From: an uncultured Clostridia bacterium | Lineage (GTDB): Bacteria > Bacillota > Clostridia > Christensenellales > UBA1242 | NCBI GenBank assembly: GCA_947584775.1 | Contig: CANPWT010000045.1 | Location: forward strand, 1-8,489 | Length of the DNA stretch: 8,489 nucleotides | Direction of reading: 5' to 3' | The notes under the pieces: model-generated | The model's input: only the letters and a program-made list of their open reading frames with translations | Databases searched by the model: none | What the model was told of the DNA's origin: nothing | Translations under genes and position numbers: made by a program | Part shown: positions 1-5,807 of the stretch, piece after piece | How positions within the stretch are numbered: position 1 is the stretch's first letter | Layout of the letters: every line of letters starts with the position of its first letter

Positions 1-463
1 CAATGGCAATACGCTGTTTTTGCCCGCCCGAAAGTTGGTTTGGCTTGCGTTTGTAATAGCCAGATAGGTCCACTTGGTCTAAAAGTTTATCCACTTCCTC
101 TTTTGTGGCGTTTTTGCCCTGCAATTCCAACGCCAAAGATAGGTTTTTGCCAACCGTAAACTCGTTTAAAATATTATATTCCTGAAAGATAAAGCCAATA
201 AAGGTGTTGCGGTAACTATCAAAATCGCTTTGTTTAAAATCTTTACTAGATTTGCCTTTTATAATAATTTCACCGCTATCAAATGTATCTAGCCCGCCAA
301 TGGTGTTTAAAAGCGTACTTTTGCCGCTGCCGCTTTTACCCAACAAAAAAACTAGTCCCTTATCAGGGAAATCAATGGACACGTTATCTAGCGCTACAAC
401 TTTTTTGCCCGATTTCTTTTTGCCCAACGAATAAGTTTTGGTTAAATTTCTTACACTTAACAT
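1..463 (-). CDS. ABC transporter ATP-binding protein, 5' part only
   Basis: Translating the minus strand from the ATG at 463 gives 154 residues and then runs off the left edge. The order of motifs is that of an ABC ATPase: an aromatic A-loop candidate (Tyr11), Walker A GKSGSGKST (residues 42-50), Q-loop FIFQEYN (Q94) and the ABC signature LSGGQKQR (144-151). Walker B and the H-loop lie outside the window. The start is supported by an AGAGGT ribosome site and by a consensus promoter just upstream. The sequence around Walker A and the Q-loop resembles the MacB/LolD-type export ATPases that work with FtsX-like permeases, often fused to the permease in Firmicutes. The partner cannot be seen, so the substrate is unknown. 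The protein would act at the cytoplasmic face of the membrane. Confidence 0.95.
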   Translation of the reverse strand, partial: MLSVRNLTKTYSLGKKKSGKKVVALDNVSIDFPDKGLVFLLGKSGSGKSTLLNTIGGLDTFDSGEIIIKGKSSKDFKQSDFDSYRNTFIGFIFQEYNILNEFTVGKNLSLALELQGKNATKEEVDKLLDQVDLSGYYKRKPNQLSGGQKQRIAI

Positions 464-480
464 AACTACCTCTAGGGTGG

Positions 481-509
481 ATTTTATCAATTTTTACAAG
501 TATTGTCAA
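481..509 (-). promoter_or_regulatory. Promoter of the ABC ATPase gene
   Basis: On the minus strand TTGACA (509-504), a 17-nt spacer and TAAAAT (486-481) form a near-consensus sigma-70/SigA promoter. The predicted start is near 474, directly before the AGAGGT ribosome site (473-468), giving a leader of only about 11 nt. Confidence 0.8.
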
Positions 510-544
510 TAGTATAGCCAAAACTAGTTTACAAAAATATTTGT

Positions 545-566
545 TAAATTAATTATGATTAATTTA
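545..566. promoter_or_regulatory. Inverted repeat, candidate operator upstream of the thioesterase gene
   Basis: TAAATTAAT (545-553) and ATTAATTTA (558-566) are perfect 9-nt inverted arms around TATG. Allowing one bulged T extends the symmetry to TTGT/ACAA at 541-569. The right arm overlaps the -35 box of the thioesterase promoter, where a repressor would act. No regulator is identified, and AT-rich DNA produces such palindromes by chance. Confidence 0.35.
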
Positions 567-591
567 CAAAATTATAAATGTTTGTTAAAAT
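563..591 (+). promoter_or_regulatory. Promoter of the thioesterase-like gene
   Basis: TTTACA (563-568), a 17-nt spacer and TAAAAT (586-591) match the SigA consensus well. A second, similar TTTACA-rich segment lies at 528-556. The ribosome site GGAGGG (614-619) precedes the ATG at 623. Confidence 0.7.
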
Positions 592-622
592 TATAACAAC
601 TTGATGTTTTGTTGGAGGGAAA

Positions 623-1336
623 ATGAGATTAATAAAAAATGAAATTTTAACTGCCACGAATTGCGGGTCGGACGGCAATTTGTCTGTAATTGGCTGCTTT
701 GAAATTATTGAAAATGCCATAACTGAACATATGGGCGAATTTAAACTTGACGGCTTTAGTTTGCGTGAAAAATTTAACGCTTTGTGGGTGTTTACTAAAA
801 ATAAAATTAAATTTTTTAAAAAGATAAAATGGAACGAAAAATTTAACGTTTGCTGCTATATTTCTAATAAATCTCTTGCCAAAATATACTTTGATATTGA
901 GGTTAAAAACATGCAAGGCGAGTTAATTTTTTACGCTCGCGTTGAGGCGTGTGCGTTGGATTTTGCAAGTATGCGCATATTAAAACTTTCCAGCCTTGGC
1001 ATGGACAAAATTGTTGCCGAGCAGCCAAATATGGAGGTGGATTTTGTTAAATTCGACTATGAAAATTTGCCGCTGATTGAAAAGGTTTTAGTTAGGTCCA
1101 CAAACATAGATATGTCCCACCACACAAATAATTTAGAATATCTTAGATTTATAATGAACACTTACTCAGTTAACGAATTGGAAACAAAATCTATAAAAGA
1201 ATTGGAAGTAAATTACATTAGCCAATCTTTTGAAAACGACACCTTATTCATTTTAAAATCTAGCAATGCAAATCAAGATTTAATTGTTTTGGAAAAAGAC
1301 GCCAAGCCAATAATTAAATGCAAAATTGATTTTTAA
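623..1336 (+). CDS. Acyl-ACP thioesterase-like protein (double hotdog)
   Basis: The 237-residue length and the two-half layout fit the bacterial acyl-ACP thioesterase family (FatA/FatB-like), which hydrolyses acyl-ACP to release free fatty acid in the cytosol. The N-terminal hotdog half carries the helix region and a W-N-E-K strand (about 70-73). The second half carries IDMSHHTNNLEYLRFIMN (162-179), aligning with the D-x-N-x-H-x-N-N active-site motif of plant FatB. By that alignment Asp163 and His167 are kept, the catalytic Asn is Ser165, and the catalytic Glu is probably Gln201. The start is fixed by GGAGGG 4 nt upstream of the ATG. The gene stands alone with its own promoter and terminator. 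The fold is well supported, but activity is less certain because of the substituted residues. Confidence 0.8.
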   Translation: MRLIKNEILTATNCGSDGNLSVIGCFEIIENAITEHMGEFKLDGFSLREKFNALWVFTKNKIKFFKKIKWNEKFNVCCYISNKSLAKIYFDIEVKNMQGELIFYARVEACALDFASMRILKLSSLGMDKIVAEQPNMEVDFVKFDYENLPLIEKVLVRSTNIDMSHHTNNLEYLRFIMNTYSVNELETKSIKELEVNYISQSFENDTLFILKSSNANQDLIVLEKDAKPIIKCKIDF

Positions 1337-1383
1337 CCCACCACTCCAAAGCCTGATAAAATAAAAACTATAAAAAGTACAAG

Positions 1384-1409
1384 CACTTGATTTATTTCAA
1401 GTGTTTTTT
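1384..1409 (+). terminator. Rho-independent terminator after the thioesterase gene
   Basis: CACTTGA (1384-1390) and TCAAGTG (1397-1403) form a 7-bp stem with a 6-nt loop followed by six T (1404-1409). A-rich sequence on the other side of the stem could let it also stop minus-strand transcription from the MFS gene. Confidence 0.85.
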
Positions 1410-1416
1410 AATTAAA

Positions 1417-1445
1417 ATTGTCTACTTACAATAATTTTGGCGAAG
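1417..1445 (-). repeat. Degenerate tRNA-3'-end-like junction (site F) after the MFS gene
   Basis: On the minus strand, 15 nt after the MFS stop codon, lies CTTCGCCAAAA (1445-1435). The same 11 nt occur after the radical SAM gene (site A). It is followed by a weak hairpin ATTGT/ACAAT (1417-1432). It is the weakest member of the family and would mark the outer end of the proposed cassette array. An AAGCAAA/TTTGCTT inverted repeat lies between the stop codon and this motif. Confidence 0.4.
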
Positions 1446-1460
1446 CAAACAGACTTTTGC

Positions 1461-2627
1461 TTAATTAATGTTATTTTTTGCTTTTTTATTGTTTTCTTCA
1501 GGGCTCGATATTCCATACGCCAGGTTGTTCGTTTGTTTTAAACAACTGTTTGCTGAAAACATAATTGCCGCGGACGAGGCAACACTTATGCCAAATATAA
1601 CAGGGAAAAATGGCACAATTAAAAACACTGCTGGGCAAAACGCCCTACCCATATTTATAAACACATCCCTATAAAACACCGAGTGCTGAAAATAGTTTTT
1701 ATTTGTTTGATCTAAAACATATCTTCTGTAAAGTGCGATAAAAATGAAGTTGCTTGTAACGGTTAAAATAAAGGTAGGTATATAGCAAACAACAACATTA
1801 TTTACAAACATCATTACAATAAATGCAGGTATCATTAACAGTGCAGAAGTAATAACAAAATATTTGGTAATTTTTTTCTGTTCGGTAAAATTTGTTAAAA
1901 ATCCGGTTGCAAGCGAGCCTAAATTTTGCAACGCAATCAAAAATCCTGTGTTTGAAAACGAAAAACCTTTTACAAACAAAAATAACGGTAAAAAATAATT
2001 TATTATGCCATATGTAACATGATAAATATTAAACCGTTTTATGTCTTTAAATGTTGCTTTGGCAGGTTGGTTTGGCAAGGATTTAATTTGCACATGTATG
2101 TCTTTAAATTTTATGCAAAGAGGGATTAGGCTAAGGCTATACATCACAACTGAGGCAATAACAACAAATGGAAGTGAATTTTGATATTCACCCAAAATGT
2201 AAGCACTTAAAATAATAAATATAATTTTGCCAATATATTCTCCACCTTCAAATTTAGCGGTGTTTGCGTTTTTATCTAATAGCCCAAATATTAAATTTAT
2301 TGAGCCATAATACATAACAACATACACCGCTTCTACAAATGCAATTAAAAGCACACTCCAAATGTTAAGGTTTAAAAGTAGCAACAAATTTCCACACATC
2401 ATTAAAAATATGCTTATTATAACCGAAACAACAGGTATTTTTTGCACAATTTTTCTTCCTAACAAGAAAAATAGCGAAGTAAAAGCAAAATTTGCCAAAA
2501 AATAAATAAAGCAAAGGGTTAAATTGCCCGTCCGTTGAAAAATAAGAATTGGCGTAAAAACTTTTATAATTGATTCGGCAATGGATTTAATTAGCCTATG
2601 AATCATTAAATAAGTCGAATTTTTCAT
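1461..2627 (-). CDS. MFS-type permease
   Basis: This 388-residue, very hydrophobic protein has about 11-12 predicted membrane segments. They lie roughly at residues 14-31, 35-57, 63-87, 88-112, 130-147, 152-173, 203-222, 226-243, 258-278, 282-300 and 330-366. A charged cytoplasmic loop near 174-200 separates two six-helix halves, as in the major facilitator superfamily. The substrate cannot be read from the sequence. The ATG at 2627 has no ribosome site but sits exactly 6 nt after TATAAT, so the mRNA is probably leaderless. The next in-frame ATG (codon 8) also lacks a Shine-Dalgarno sequence. It lies 3' of the TrpF-like gene on the same strand but has its own promoter. The C-terminus is polar and Asn/Lys-rich. 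Confidence 0.8.
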   Translation of the reverse strand: MKNSTYLMIHRLIKSIAESIIKVFTPILIFQRTGNLTLCFIYFLANFAFTSLFFLLGRKIVQKIPVVSVIISIFLMMCGNLLLLLNLNIWSVLLIAFVEAVYVVMYYGSINLIFGLLDKNANTAKFEGGEYIGKIIFIILSAYILGEYQNSLPFVVIASVVMYSLSLIPLCIKFKDIHVQIKSLPNQPAKATFKDIKRFNIYHVTYGIINYFLPLFLFVKGFSFSNTGFLIALQNLGSLATGFLTNFTEQKKITKYFVITSALLMIPAFIVMMFVNNVVVCYIPTFILTVTSNFIFIALYRRYVLDQTNKNYFQHSVFYRDVFINMGRAFCPAVFLIVPFFPVIFGISVASSAAIMFSANSCLKQTNNLAYGISSPEENNKKAKNNIN

Positions 2628-2633
2628 GTGTTC

Positions 2634-2662
2634 ATTATATCAAACTATGAAATAAATGTAAA
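2634..2662 (-). promoter_or_regulatory. Promoter of the MFS gene, predicted leaderless
   Basis: TTTACA (2662-2657), a 17-nt spacer and a perfect TATAAT (2639-2634) end 6 nt before the ATG. Standard promoter geometry places the transcription start on the A of the start codon. Confidence 0.8.
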
Positions 2663-2696
2663 ATAGTTTTAAAAACAACAACTTTTCAACTCCTGC

Positions 2697-3050
2697 CTAC
2701 TTTTCCAACTTCCCAAACAGAATATCGCCAGTACATACCAATTTCACATCTGGTAAAGACGTGCGAATTTTTTTAACTTCACTTTCTTTAATTTTTGAAT
2801 GCAGTTGAATATAATTATTGCCAATAAATTTTGTAAGTTCAATTATTTTTTGCCCGTCCGTTAGGTGAGTTACTAACGACACATCACATCGCCCGTTAAC
2901 ATATTTACAAAGTTTTCTTGCGGTAGTTTTAGTAATAAAATCAGTGCTAAAATGCTCTTGCCCAACTAACAGTCCAACTGTGTCCACCCCAGCATTAATG
3001 CACATGTCAATATCGTCAAGAGTTTTACAAGCGCAAATTTTTACTTTCAT
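2697..3050 (-). CDS. TrpF-like half-length protein (truncated phosphoribosylanthranilate isomerase homologue)
   Basis: I place the start at the ATG at 3050 (117 residues). The in-frame GTG six bases upstream lies inside the AGGTGG ribosome site. The N-terminus reads MKVKICACKT, close to the TrpF opening KICGIT, with Cys6 matching the catalytic cysteine. Further on, NYIQLHSKI matches the conserved QLHG region. TrpF is normally about 200 residues forming a complete (beta-alpha)8 barrel. This protein stops after roughly the first half, so the catalytic Asp of the second half is missing. No continuation is visible in another frame in the 70 nt downstream. It may be a decayed gene or a half-barrel with another role. 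Its promoter and ribosome site are intact. Isomerase activity is unlikely. Confidence 0.65.
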   Translation of the reverse strand: MKVKICACKTLDDIDMCINAGVDTVGLLVGQEHFSTDFITKTTARKLCKYVNGRCDVSLVTHLTDGQKIIELTKFIGNNYIQLHSKIKESEVKKIRTSLPDVKLVCTGDILFGKLEK

Positions 3051-3073
3051 ACCCACCTCAACTTTTCTAATTT

Positions 3074-3102
3074 ATTATATCACAATTTAGCCTTGCCAAC
3101 AA
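3074..3102 (-). promoter_or_regulatory. Promoter of the TrpF-like gene (extended -10)
   Basis: TGATATAAT (3082-3074) is a perfect extended -10 element. TTGTTG (3102-3097) at 17-nt spacing is a weak -35. The predicted leader is about 17 nt and contains the AGGTGG ribosome site. Confidence 0.7.
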
Positions 3103-3110
3103 ACAATATA

Positions 3111-3150
3111 AAAAAAAATTGTACGAAAATTAATTTGGCGTTCGTACAAT
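3111..3150 (-). terminator. Terminator after the radical SAM gene
   Basis: On the minus strand ATTGTACGAA (3150-3141) and TTCGTACAAT (3127-3118) form a perfect 10-bp stem with a 13-nt loop, followed by an uninterrupted T run (3117-3111). The TACGAA/TTCGTA core is shared with the other hairpins of this region. Confidence 0.9.
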
Positions 3151-3186
3151 CCTTTTTGGCGAAGAGACATGAGAATTTATTCAAAA
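3118..3186 (-). repeat. tRNA-Ser-3'-end-like junction (site A)
   Basis: On the minus strand the radical SAM gene ends in GAATAA and, 12 nt later, GTCTCTTCGCCA appears. This matches 10 of 12 bases of GTCCCTCCGCCA, the 3' end of tRNA-Ser(GCT). It is followed by AAAAGG and a TACGAA hairpin, as tRNA-Ser is followed by CAAGGG and its hairpin. TTTTGAAT overlapping the stop codon resembles a T-loop. No complete tRNA is present. Confidence 0.55.
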
Positions 3187-4145
3187 CGCTTAAATTCTTG
3201 GCACAATGGTTTTTCGTTTGCGCCCGAATGAATTTCTAAATCGTCAAGATTTTCATAAATATTAATATTAGAAAATCCCTTTTGTTGTAAAAGTGAAATG
3301 TCAATGTCTTTAAATGCCGGACATGGCAAAATCTGACCATCAAAGCGTATTTGTAGTTTATCATTCCCTGCGGTGCATAAATGCTGATCATCTTTGGTTA
3401 AAGGAATGCCAATTTTTATTTTTGTTTTGTTGCTTTTTATTTGTTGCACTTCATTTAAGAAAGATATCAATTCATCATTAGTCAGTTCCAAATCTTTGCG
3501 GTTTTCTCTTCCTCTTCCTTGCGGAACAAATTTCAAAATCCTTAATTCTGATATTCCCGCAAGTTCTGCTATTTCCAAAACATCTTTAAATTGATGAATA
3601 TTAATTTTGTTTGGAATAAAATGTATAGATATTTCAAAATTGCAGTATGAAGCATGCAGTATAGATTTTAAAATATAAGTAAAACTGTCTTTCGTCCCCA
3701 TCAAATTGTTGTATTCGTCCACTTCTGCTGCTTGCAAATCAAACACCACCTTATTTAATCCAAGCCTTTCCAATTCAGCGAATTCATTTTGACTTACACA
3801 GTCAAATTTTCCAAGTTGGTCAATCATTTTTTGTATATGTGAATTTTCACTTTTGGGGAAAATTGTTCTTAAAACTATTCCGCTTGTATACAAAGTTGTT
3901 TTAATTCCTAAACTTGCACAAAACTCTACCATTTGATGCAACTCGGGATGAAGCAATGGTTCACCGCCGCTTAAAGATATTTCCTTTATATCTGCCTTTG
4001 AAAGAATATGTAATATTGTTCTTTTAAAATCATCATATCGTACGAAACAAGTTTTGGTCATGTCGCTATTTGAAGAACAAAACAAACAATTATTAGGGCA
4101 TTTTTGCATAATTTCAAAGCATAAATCTTTAACAATTTTTTTCAT
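3177..4145 (-). CDS. Radical SAM protein with C-terminal cysteine (SPASM/twitch-like) region
   Basis: The 322-residue protein has the radical SAM cluster motif C-x3-C-x2-C at Cys16, Cys20 and Cys23 (CPNNCLFC), which binds a 4Fe-4S cluster and S-adenosylmethionine. It also has SGGEPLL (59-65), the SAM-binding GGEP motif, and a YTSG strand end (86-89). The segment VPQGRGRENR (207-216) belongs to the barrel. Cys257, Cys275 (LPCPAF) and Cys315 suggest an auxiliary cluster or twitch/SPASM-type C-terminus. The substrate is unknown, and no peptide precursor gene is evident nearby. The ATG at 4145 follows TATAAT by 6 nt and has no ribosome site, predicting a leaderless mRNA. A strong terminator follows. 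Such enzymes are oxygen-sensitive and fit an anaerobe. Confidence 0.88.
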   Translation of the reverse strand: MKKIVKDLCFEIMQKCPNNCLFCSSNSDMTKTCFVRYDDFKRTILHILSKADIKEISLSGGEPLLHPELHQMVEFCASLGIKTTLYTSGIVLRTIFPKSENSHIQKMIDQLGKFDCVSQNEFAELERLGLNKVVFDLQAAEVDEYNNLMGTKDSFTYILKSILHASYCNFEISIHFIPNKINIHQFKDVLEIAELAGISELRILKFVPQGRGRENRKDLELTNDELISFLNEVQQIKSNKTKIKIGIPLTKDDQHLCTAGNDKLQIRFDGQILPCPAFKDIDISLLQQKGFSNINIYENLDDLEIHSGANEKPLCQEFKRFE

Positions 4146-4151
4146 GATTTG

Positions 4152-4180
4152 ATTATAACATATGTTTTAATGAAAATCAA
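4152..4180 (-). promoter_or_regulatory. Promoter of the radical SAM gene, predicted leaderless
   Basis: TTGATT (4180-4175), a 17-nt spacer and a perfect TATAAT (4157-4152) are followed by CAAATC and then the ATG. The predicted transcription start coincides with the start codon. Confidence 0.8.
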
Positions 4181-4217
4181 TACTCTTTGAAAAGGATAAC
4201 CATTCCAAAACAGTTTT

Positions 4218-4256
4218 GTAAAACAAATACGAAACTCTTCTTACCTAGTTTCGTAT
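4218..4256 (-). terminator. Terminator after the Nudix gene
   Basis: ATACGAAACT and AGTTTCGTAT (4227-4236/4247-4256) form a perfect 10-bp stem with a 10-nt loop. On the minus strand it is followed by TTTGTTTT. Confidence 0.8.
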
Positions 4257-4285
4257 GAGCCTTTTGTCGGAGAACCGTATTTCAA
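4227..4285 (-). repeat. tRNA-Ser-3'-end-like junction (site B)
   Basis: The minus strand from 4285 reads TTGAAAT, then ACGGT, then TCTCCGACA, then AAAAGG and the ATACGAA hairpin. tRNA-Ser(GCT) reads TTCAAAT, CCCGGT, CCCTCCGCCA, then CAAGGG and its ATACGAA hairpin. With two 1-nt gaps about 17 of 23 positions agree, covering T-loop to CCA. The rest of a tRNA is absent. This copy lies about 61 nt beyond the Nudix stop codon, further than the others. Confidence 0.6.
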
Positions 4286-4333
4286 TTTAATTCATTAAAT
4301 TTTATTGTTAAATCTTTTTTGGGCATCATATCC

Positions 4334-4897
4334 TCAAAATTTAAAGTAATTTAATTTTTCGATAATCTTTTTATAAATGGGAATCATATATTTTTCAGTT
4401 GAAAGCATCAAAAGGTCTTCGAATTTCAGCCATTTAACGCTGCTATTTTCATCCTCTTTAATTTTTAGTTGTTCATTTTCATCTGCCTCGAAAAGATATG
4501 TTATATTTAAATGCACATGTGCTGAGATGAATTTACCTCTTTTTATGTGTCCTAAAACAGGTATAGATTCTATAGAAATAGGACTTTTTGACAGTAATTT
4601 AAAGTTCTGCAAGGAAGTTTCCTCTTTAAGCTCTTTTGTCGCAACATATAAGGCATCGTCATCACCATCAACATGGCCGCCTGTCCAAGTCCATGAATCA
4701 TAAATCTTATGATATGTGCACAAAATTTTTGTTCTTTGCTTGTTAACAACAAAAGCAGAGGCGCACAAATGTGCCAATTCATTTTCCCTTGTCAATATTT
4801 GTTCTTTATTTTCACAATTTATAAAAAATTGCTTATCCTTTTCTTCTTGTTCATTAAATGGTTGATAATTTTTAATCATGTTGATTATTTTACTCAT
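4334..4897 (-). CDS. Nudix hydrolase
   Basis: The 187-residue protein carries a Nudix box at residues 74-96. GHVDGDD leads into KELKEETSL, in which Glu89, Glu92 and Glu93 supply the metal-binding REUxEE acids. Three consensus positions differ: the first Glu is Asp, Arg is Lys88 and Gly is Ser95. The upstream region with SWTWTGGHVDGD is typical of a Firmicutes Nudix group that acts on nucleoside-diphosphate-linked compounds, but the substrate cannot be read. The ATG at 4897 is preceded by AGGAG with 8-nt spacing. The gene ends with TGA, the clearest evidence here that TGA is a stop. It is flanked by terminators, with its own promoter, and so forms a separate transcription unit. Confidence 0.9.
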   Translation of the reverse strand: MSKIINMIKNYQPFNEQEEKDKQFFINCENKEQILTRENELAHLCASAFVVNKQRTKILCTYHKIYDSWTWTGGHVDGDDDALYVATKELKEETSLQNFKLLSKSPISIESIPVLGHIKRGKFISAHVHLNITYLFEADENEQLKIKEDENSSVKWLKFEDLLMLSTEKYMIPIYKKIIEKLNYFKF

Positions 4898-4905
4898 AAA
4901 TAAAT

Positions 4906-4910
4906 CTCCT
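4906..4910 (-). promoter_or_regulatory. Ribosome binding site of the Nudix gene
   Basis: AGGAG on the minus strand, 8 nt before the ATG at 4897. It starts at or next to the predicted transcription start, in contrast with the leaderless neighbours. Confidence 0.8.
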
Positions 4911-4916
4911 TATATA

Positions 4917-4946
4917 ATAATACCATATTTTTAAACCAAACTCCAA
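4917..4946 (-). promoter_or_regulatory. Promoter of the Nudix gene
   Basis: TTGGAG (4946-4941), an 18-nt spacer and TATTAT (4922-4917). The -35 box lies inside the 24-nt repeat shared with the amidotransferase promoter. Confidence 0.65.
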
Positions 4947-4952
4947 AACAAT
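4929..4952. repeat. 24-nt direct repeat, copy 1
   Basis: These 24 nt, containing AAACCAAACTCCAAAACAAT, are identical to 5790-5813. The repeat contains the -35 box (TTGGAG on the minus strand) of the Nudix gene and lies between that promoter and terminator hairpin C. A reduced version, CCAAAACA, occurs at the equivalent place at 4205-4212. Confidence 0.9.
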
Positions 4953-4956
4953 TATA

Positions 4957-4995
4957 AAGAAAAATAAAACGAACTTGTTGCGGTTCGTTTTATTT
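4957..4995 (-). terminator. Terminator after the amidotransferase gene
   Basis: ATAAAACGAAC and GTTCGTTTTAT lie within a perfect 13-bp stem (4962-4974/4983-4995) with an 8-nt loop. On the minus strand it is followed by a T-rich stretch. Confidence 0.85.
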
Positions 4996-5032
4996 AACTC
5001 TGGCGGAGTTCCAGGGCGCTTATTCGCACCCT
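4962..5032 (-). repeat. tRNA-Ser-3'-end-like junction (site C)
   Basis: The minus strand has GGGTGCGAAT, one base different from GGGTTCGAAT of the tRNA-Ser(TGA) T-arm, and 21 nt later ends in ACTCCGCCA, followed by hairpin C. A tRNA has 16 nt in that interval, so this copy would carry 5 extra bases. The amidotransferase stop codon TAA lies in the loop of a GC-rich 7-bp hairpin (5013-5032) in this segment. Confidence 0.55.
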
Positions 5033-5772
5033 AAATTTTTTGCTTTTGCGCTCTTGCATTCTTCCACGAAAAACTTGAAAATATTGTTGCACTGAGGTGA
5101 GTTGCTTGCCAACAACTCTGGGTGAAATTTCACACCTAGAAAAAATCTTTTAGAAGTATTTTCAATGCTTTCTATACATCCGTCTTTCGAAAAAGAACTT
5201 GCAACAACATTTTTTAAATCAGCTGCCTCAAAGCCGTGAATTGAATTGACAACAAGTTTCGTCGAGCCTACAATTTTGTTTAATAGTGAACCTTTTTGTA
5301 TAGTGATTTTGTGAACCAAATCCTTCCCAAACTGGTTGTGAATCTTTTCGTTGCTTCTTTTTGTAGTGCCGCCTAACCCTCTCACCATGTTGTTATAGCC
5401 CGCGCATATTCCTAAAAGTGGAATATCATTTTCATAACAATATCGTGCCGCAAACTCTTCATAAAAATCACTATTAGTGCCACCTTGCAAAACTATTCCA
5501 TCGCACAATTTTAGCGTTTCTATAAAGTCTTGTGTTTCGTTTTGATCCATTTTGATTTTATACTTTCCTTCGTCATTGTCATTGAAGTCGACGCCTTTAT
5601 TTTGCGGCAATATTCCAATCACAAGCGCTCCATGCTTGATAAGAATAGATCTCGTCAGCCCATCAATTACCTGTCTACGCCATAAAAAATTAGGGTCATC
5701 AAAATCATTAAATTTTGCGACGATGCCAATAATAGGCTTTGTGTTAACCAAGTTCTTCTCTTTTTTGTCCAT
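5020..5772 (-). CDS. Class I glutamine amidotransferase / peptidase C26 family protein (PuuD-like)
   Basis: The 250-residue protein matches the gamma-glutamyl-GABA hydrolase (PuuD)-like branch of class I amidotransferases. It has GIVLQGG (92-98) before the nucleophile elbow GICAGYN (121-127) with Cys123. VNSIHG (175-180) follows, and LGVKFHPE (212-219) supplies His217 and Glu219 of the Cys-His-Glu triad. Family members cleave gamma-glutamyl amide bonds; the true substrate is not readable and no synthetase partner is adjacent. The ATG at 5772 has no ribosome site but lies 6 nt after TATAAT, predicting leaderless translation. The first 11 residues are polar and precede the conserved core (KPIIGI). 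Its last codons (GGGTGCGAATAA) overlap the tRNA-like junction C. It is the cassette nearest tRNA-Ser(GCT). Confidence 0.87.
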   Translation of the reverse strand: MDKKEKNLVNTKPIIGIVAKFNDFDDPNFLWRRQVIDGLTRSILIKHGALVIGILPQNKGVDFNDNDEGKYKIKMDQNETQDFIETLKLCDGIVLQGGTNSDFYEEFAARYCYENDIPLLGICAGYNNMVRGLGGTTKRSNEKIHNQFGKDLVHKITIQKGSLLNKIVGSTKLVVNSIHGFEAADLKNVVASSFSKDGCIESIENTSKRFFLGVKFHPELLASNSPQCNNIFKFFVEECKSAKAKNLGCE

Positions 5773-5778
5773 ATTTGA

Positions 5779-5807
5779 ATTATATCACCTTTTAAACCAA
5801 ACTCCAA
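5779..5807 (-). promoter_or_regulatory. Promoter of the amidotransferase gene, predicted leaderless
   Basis: TTGGAG (5807-5802), a 17-nt spacer and TATAAT (5784-5779) with an extended TGA before it. TCAAAT then separates it from the ATG. The -35 is supplied by the 24-nt repeat. Confidence 0.8.

Noticed and set aside
2640..2696. Frameshifted remainder of the TrpF-like gene
   Set aside because: The spacer holds only about 70 nt with the MFS promoter and shows no TrpF-like residues in any frame.
3051..3056. GTG start two codons upstream for the TrpF-like gene
   Set aside because: It falls within the AGGTGG ribosome site that serves the ATG at 3050, where homology to TrpF begins.
3177..4145. 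Prokaryotic viperin (antiviral radical SAM)
   Set aside because: The C-terminal cysteines with LPCPAF suggest a twitch/SPASM-like end, and no nucleotide kinase gene is adjacent.
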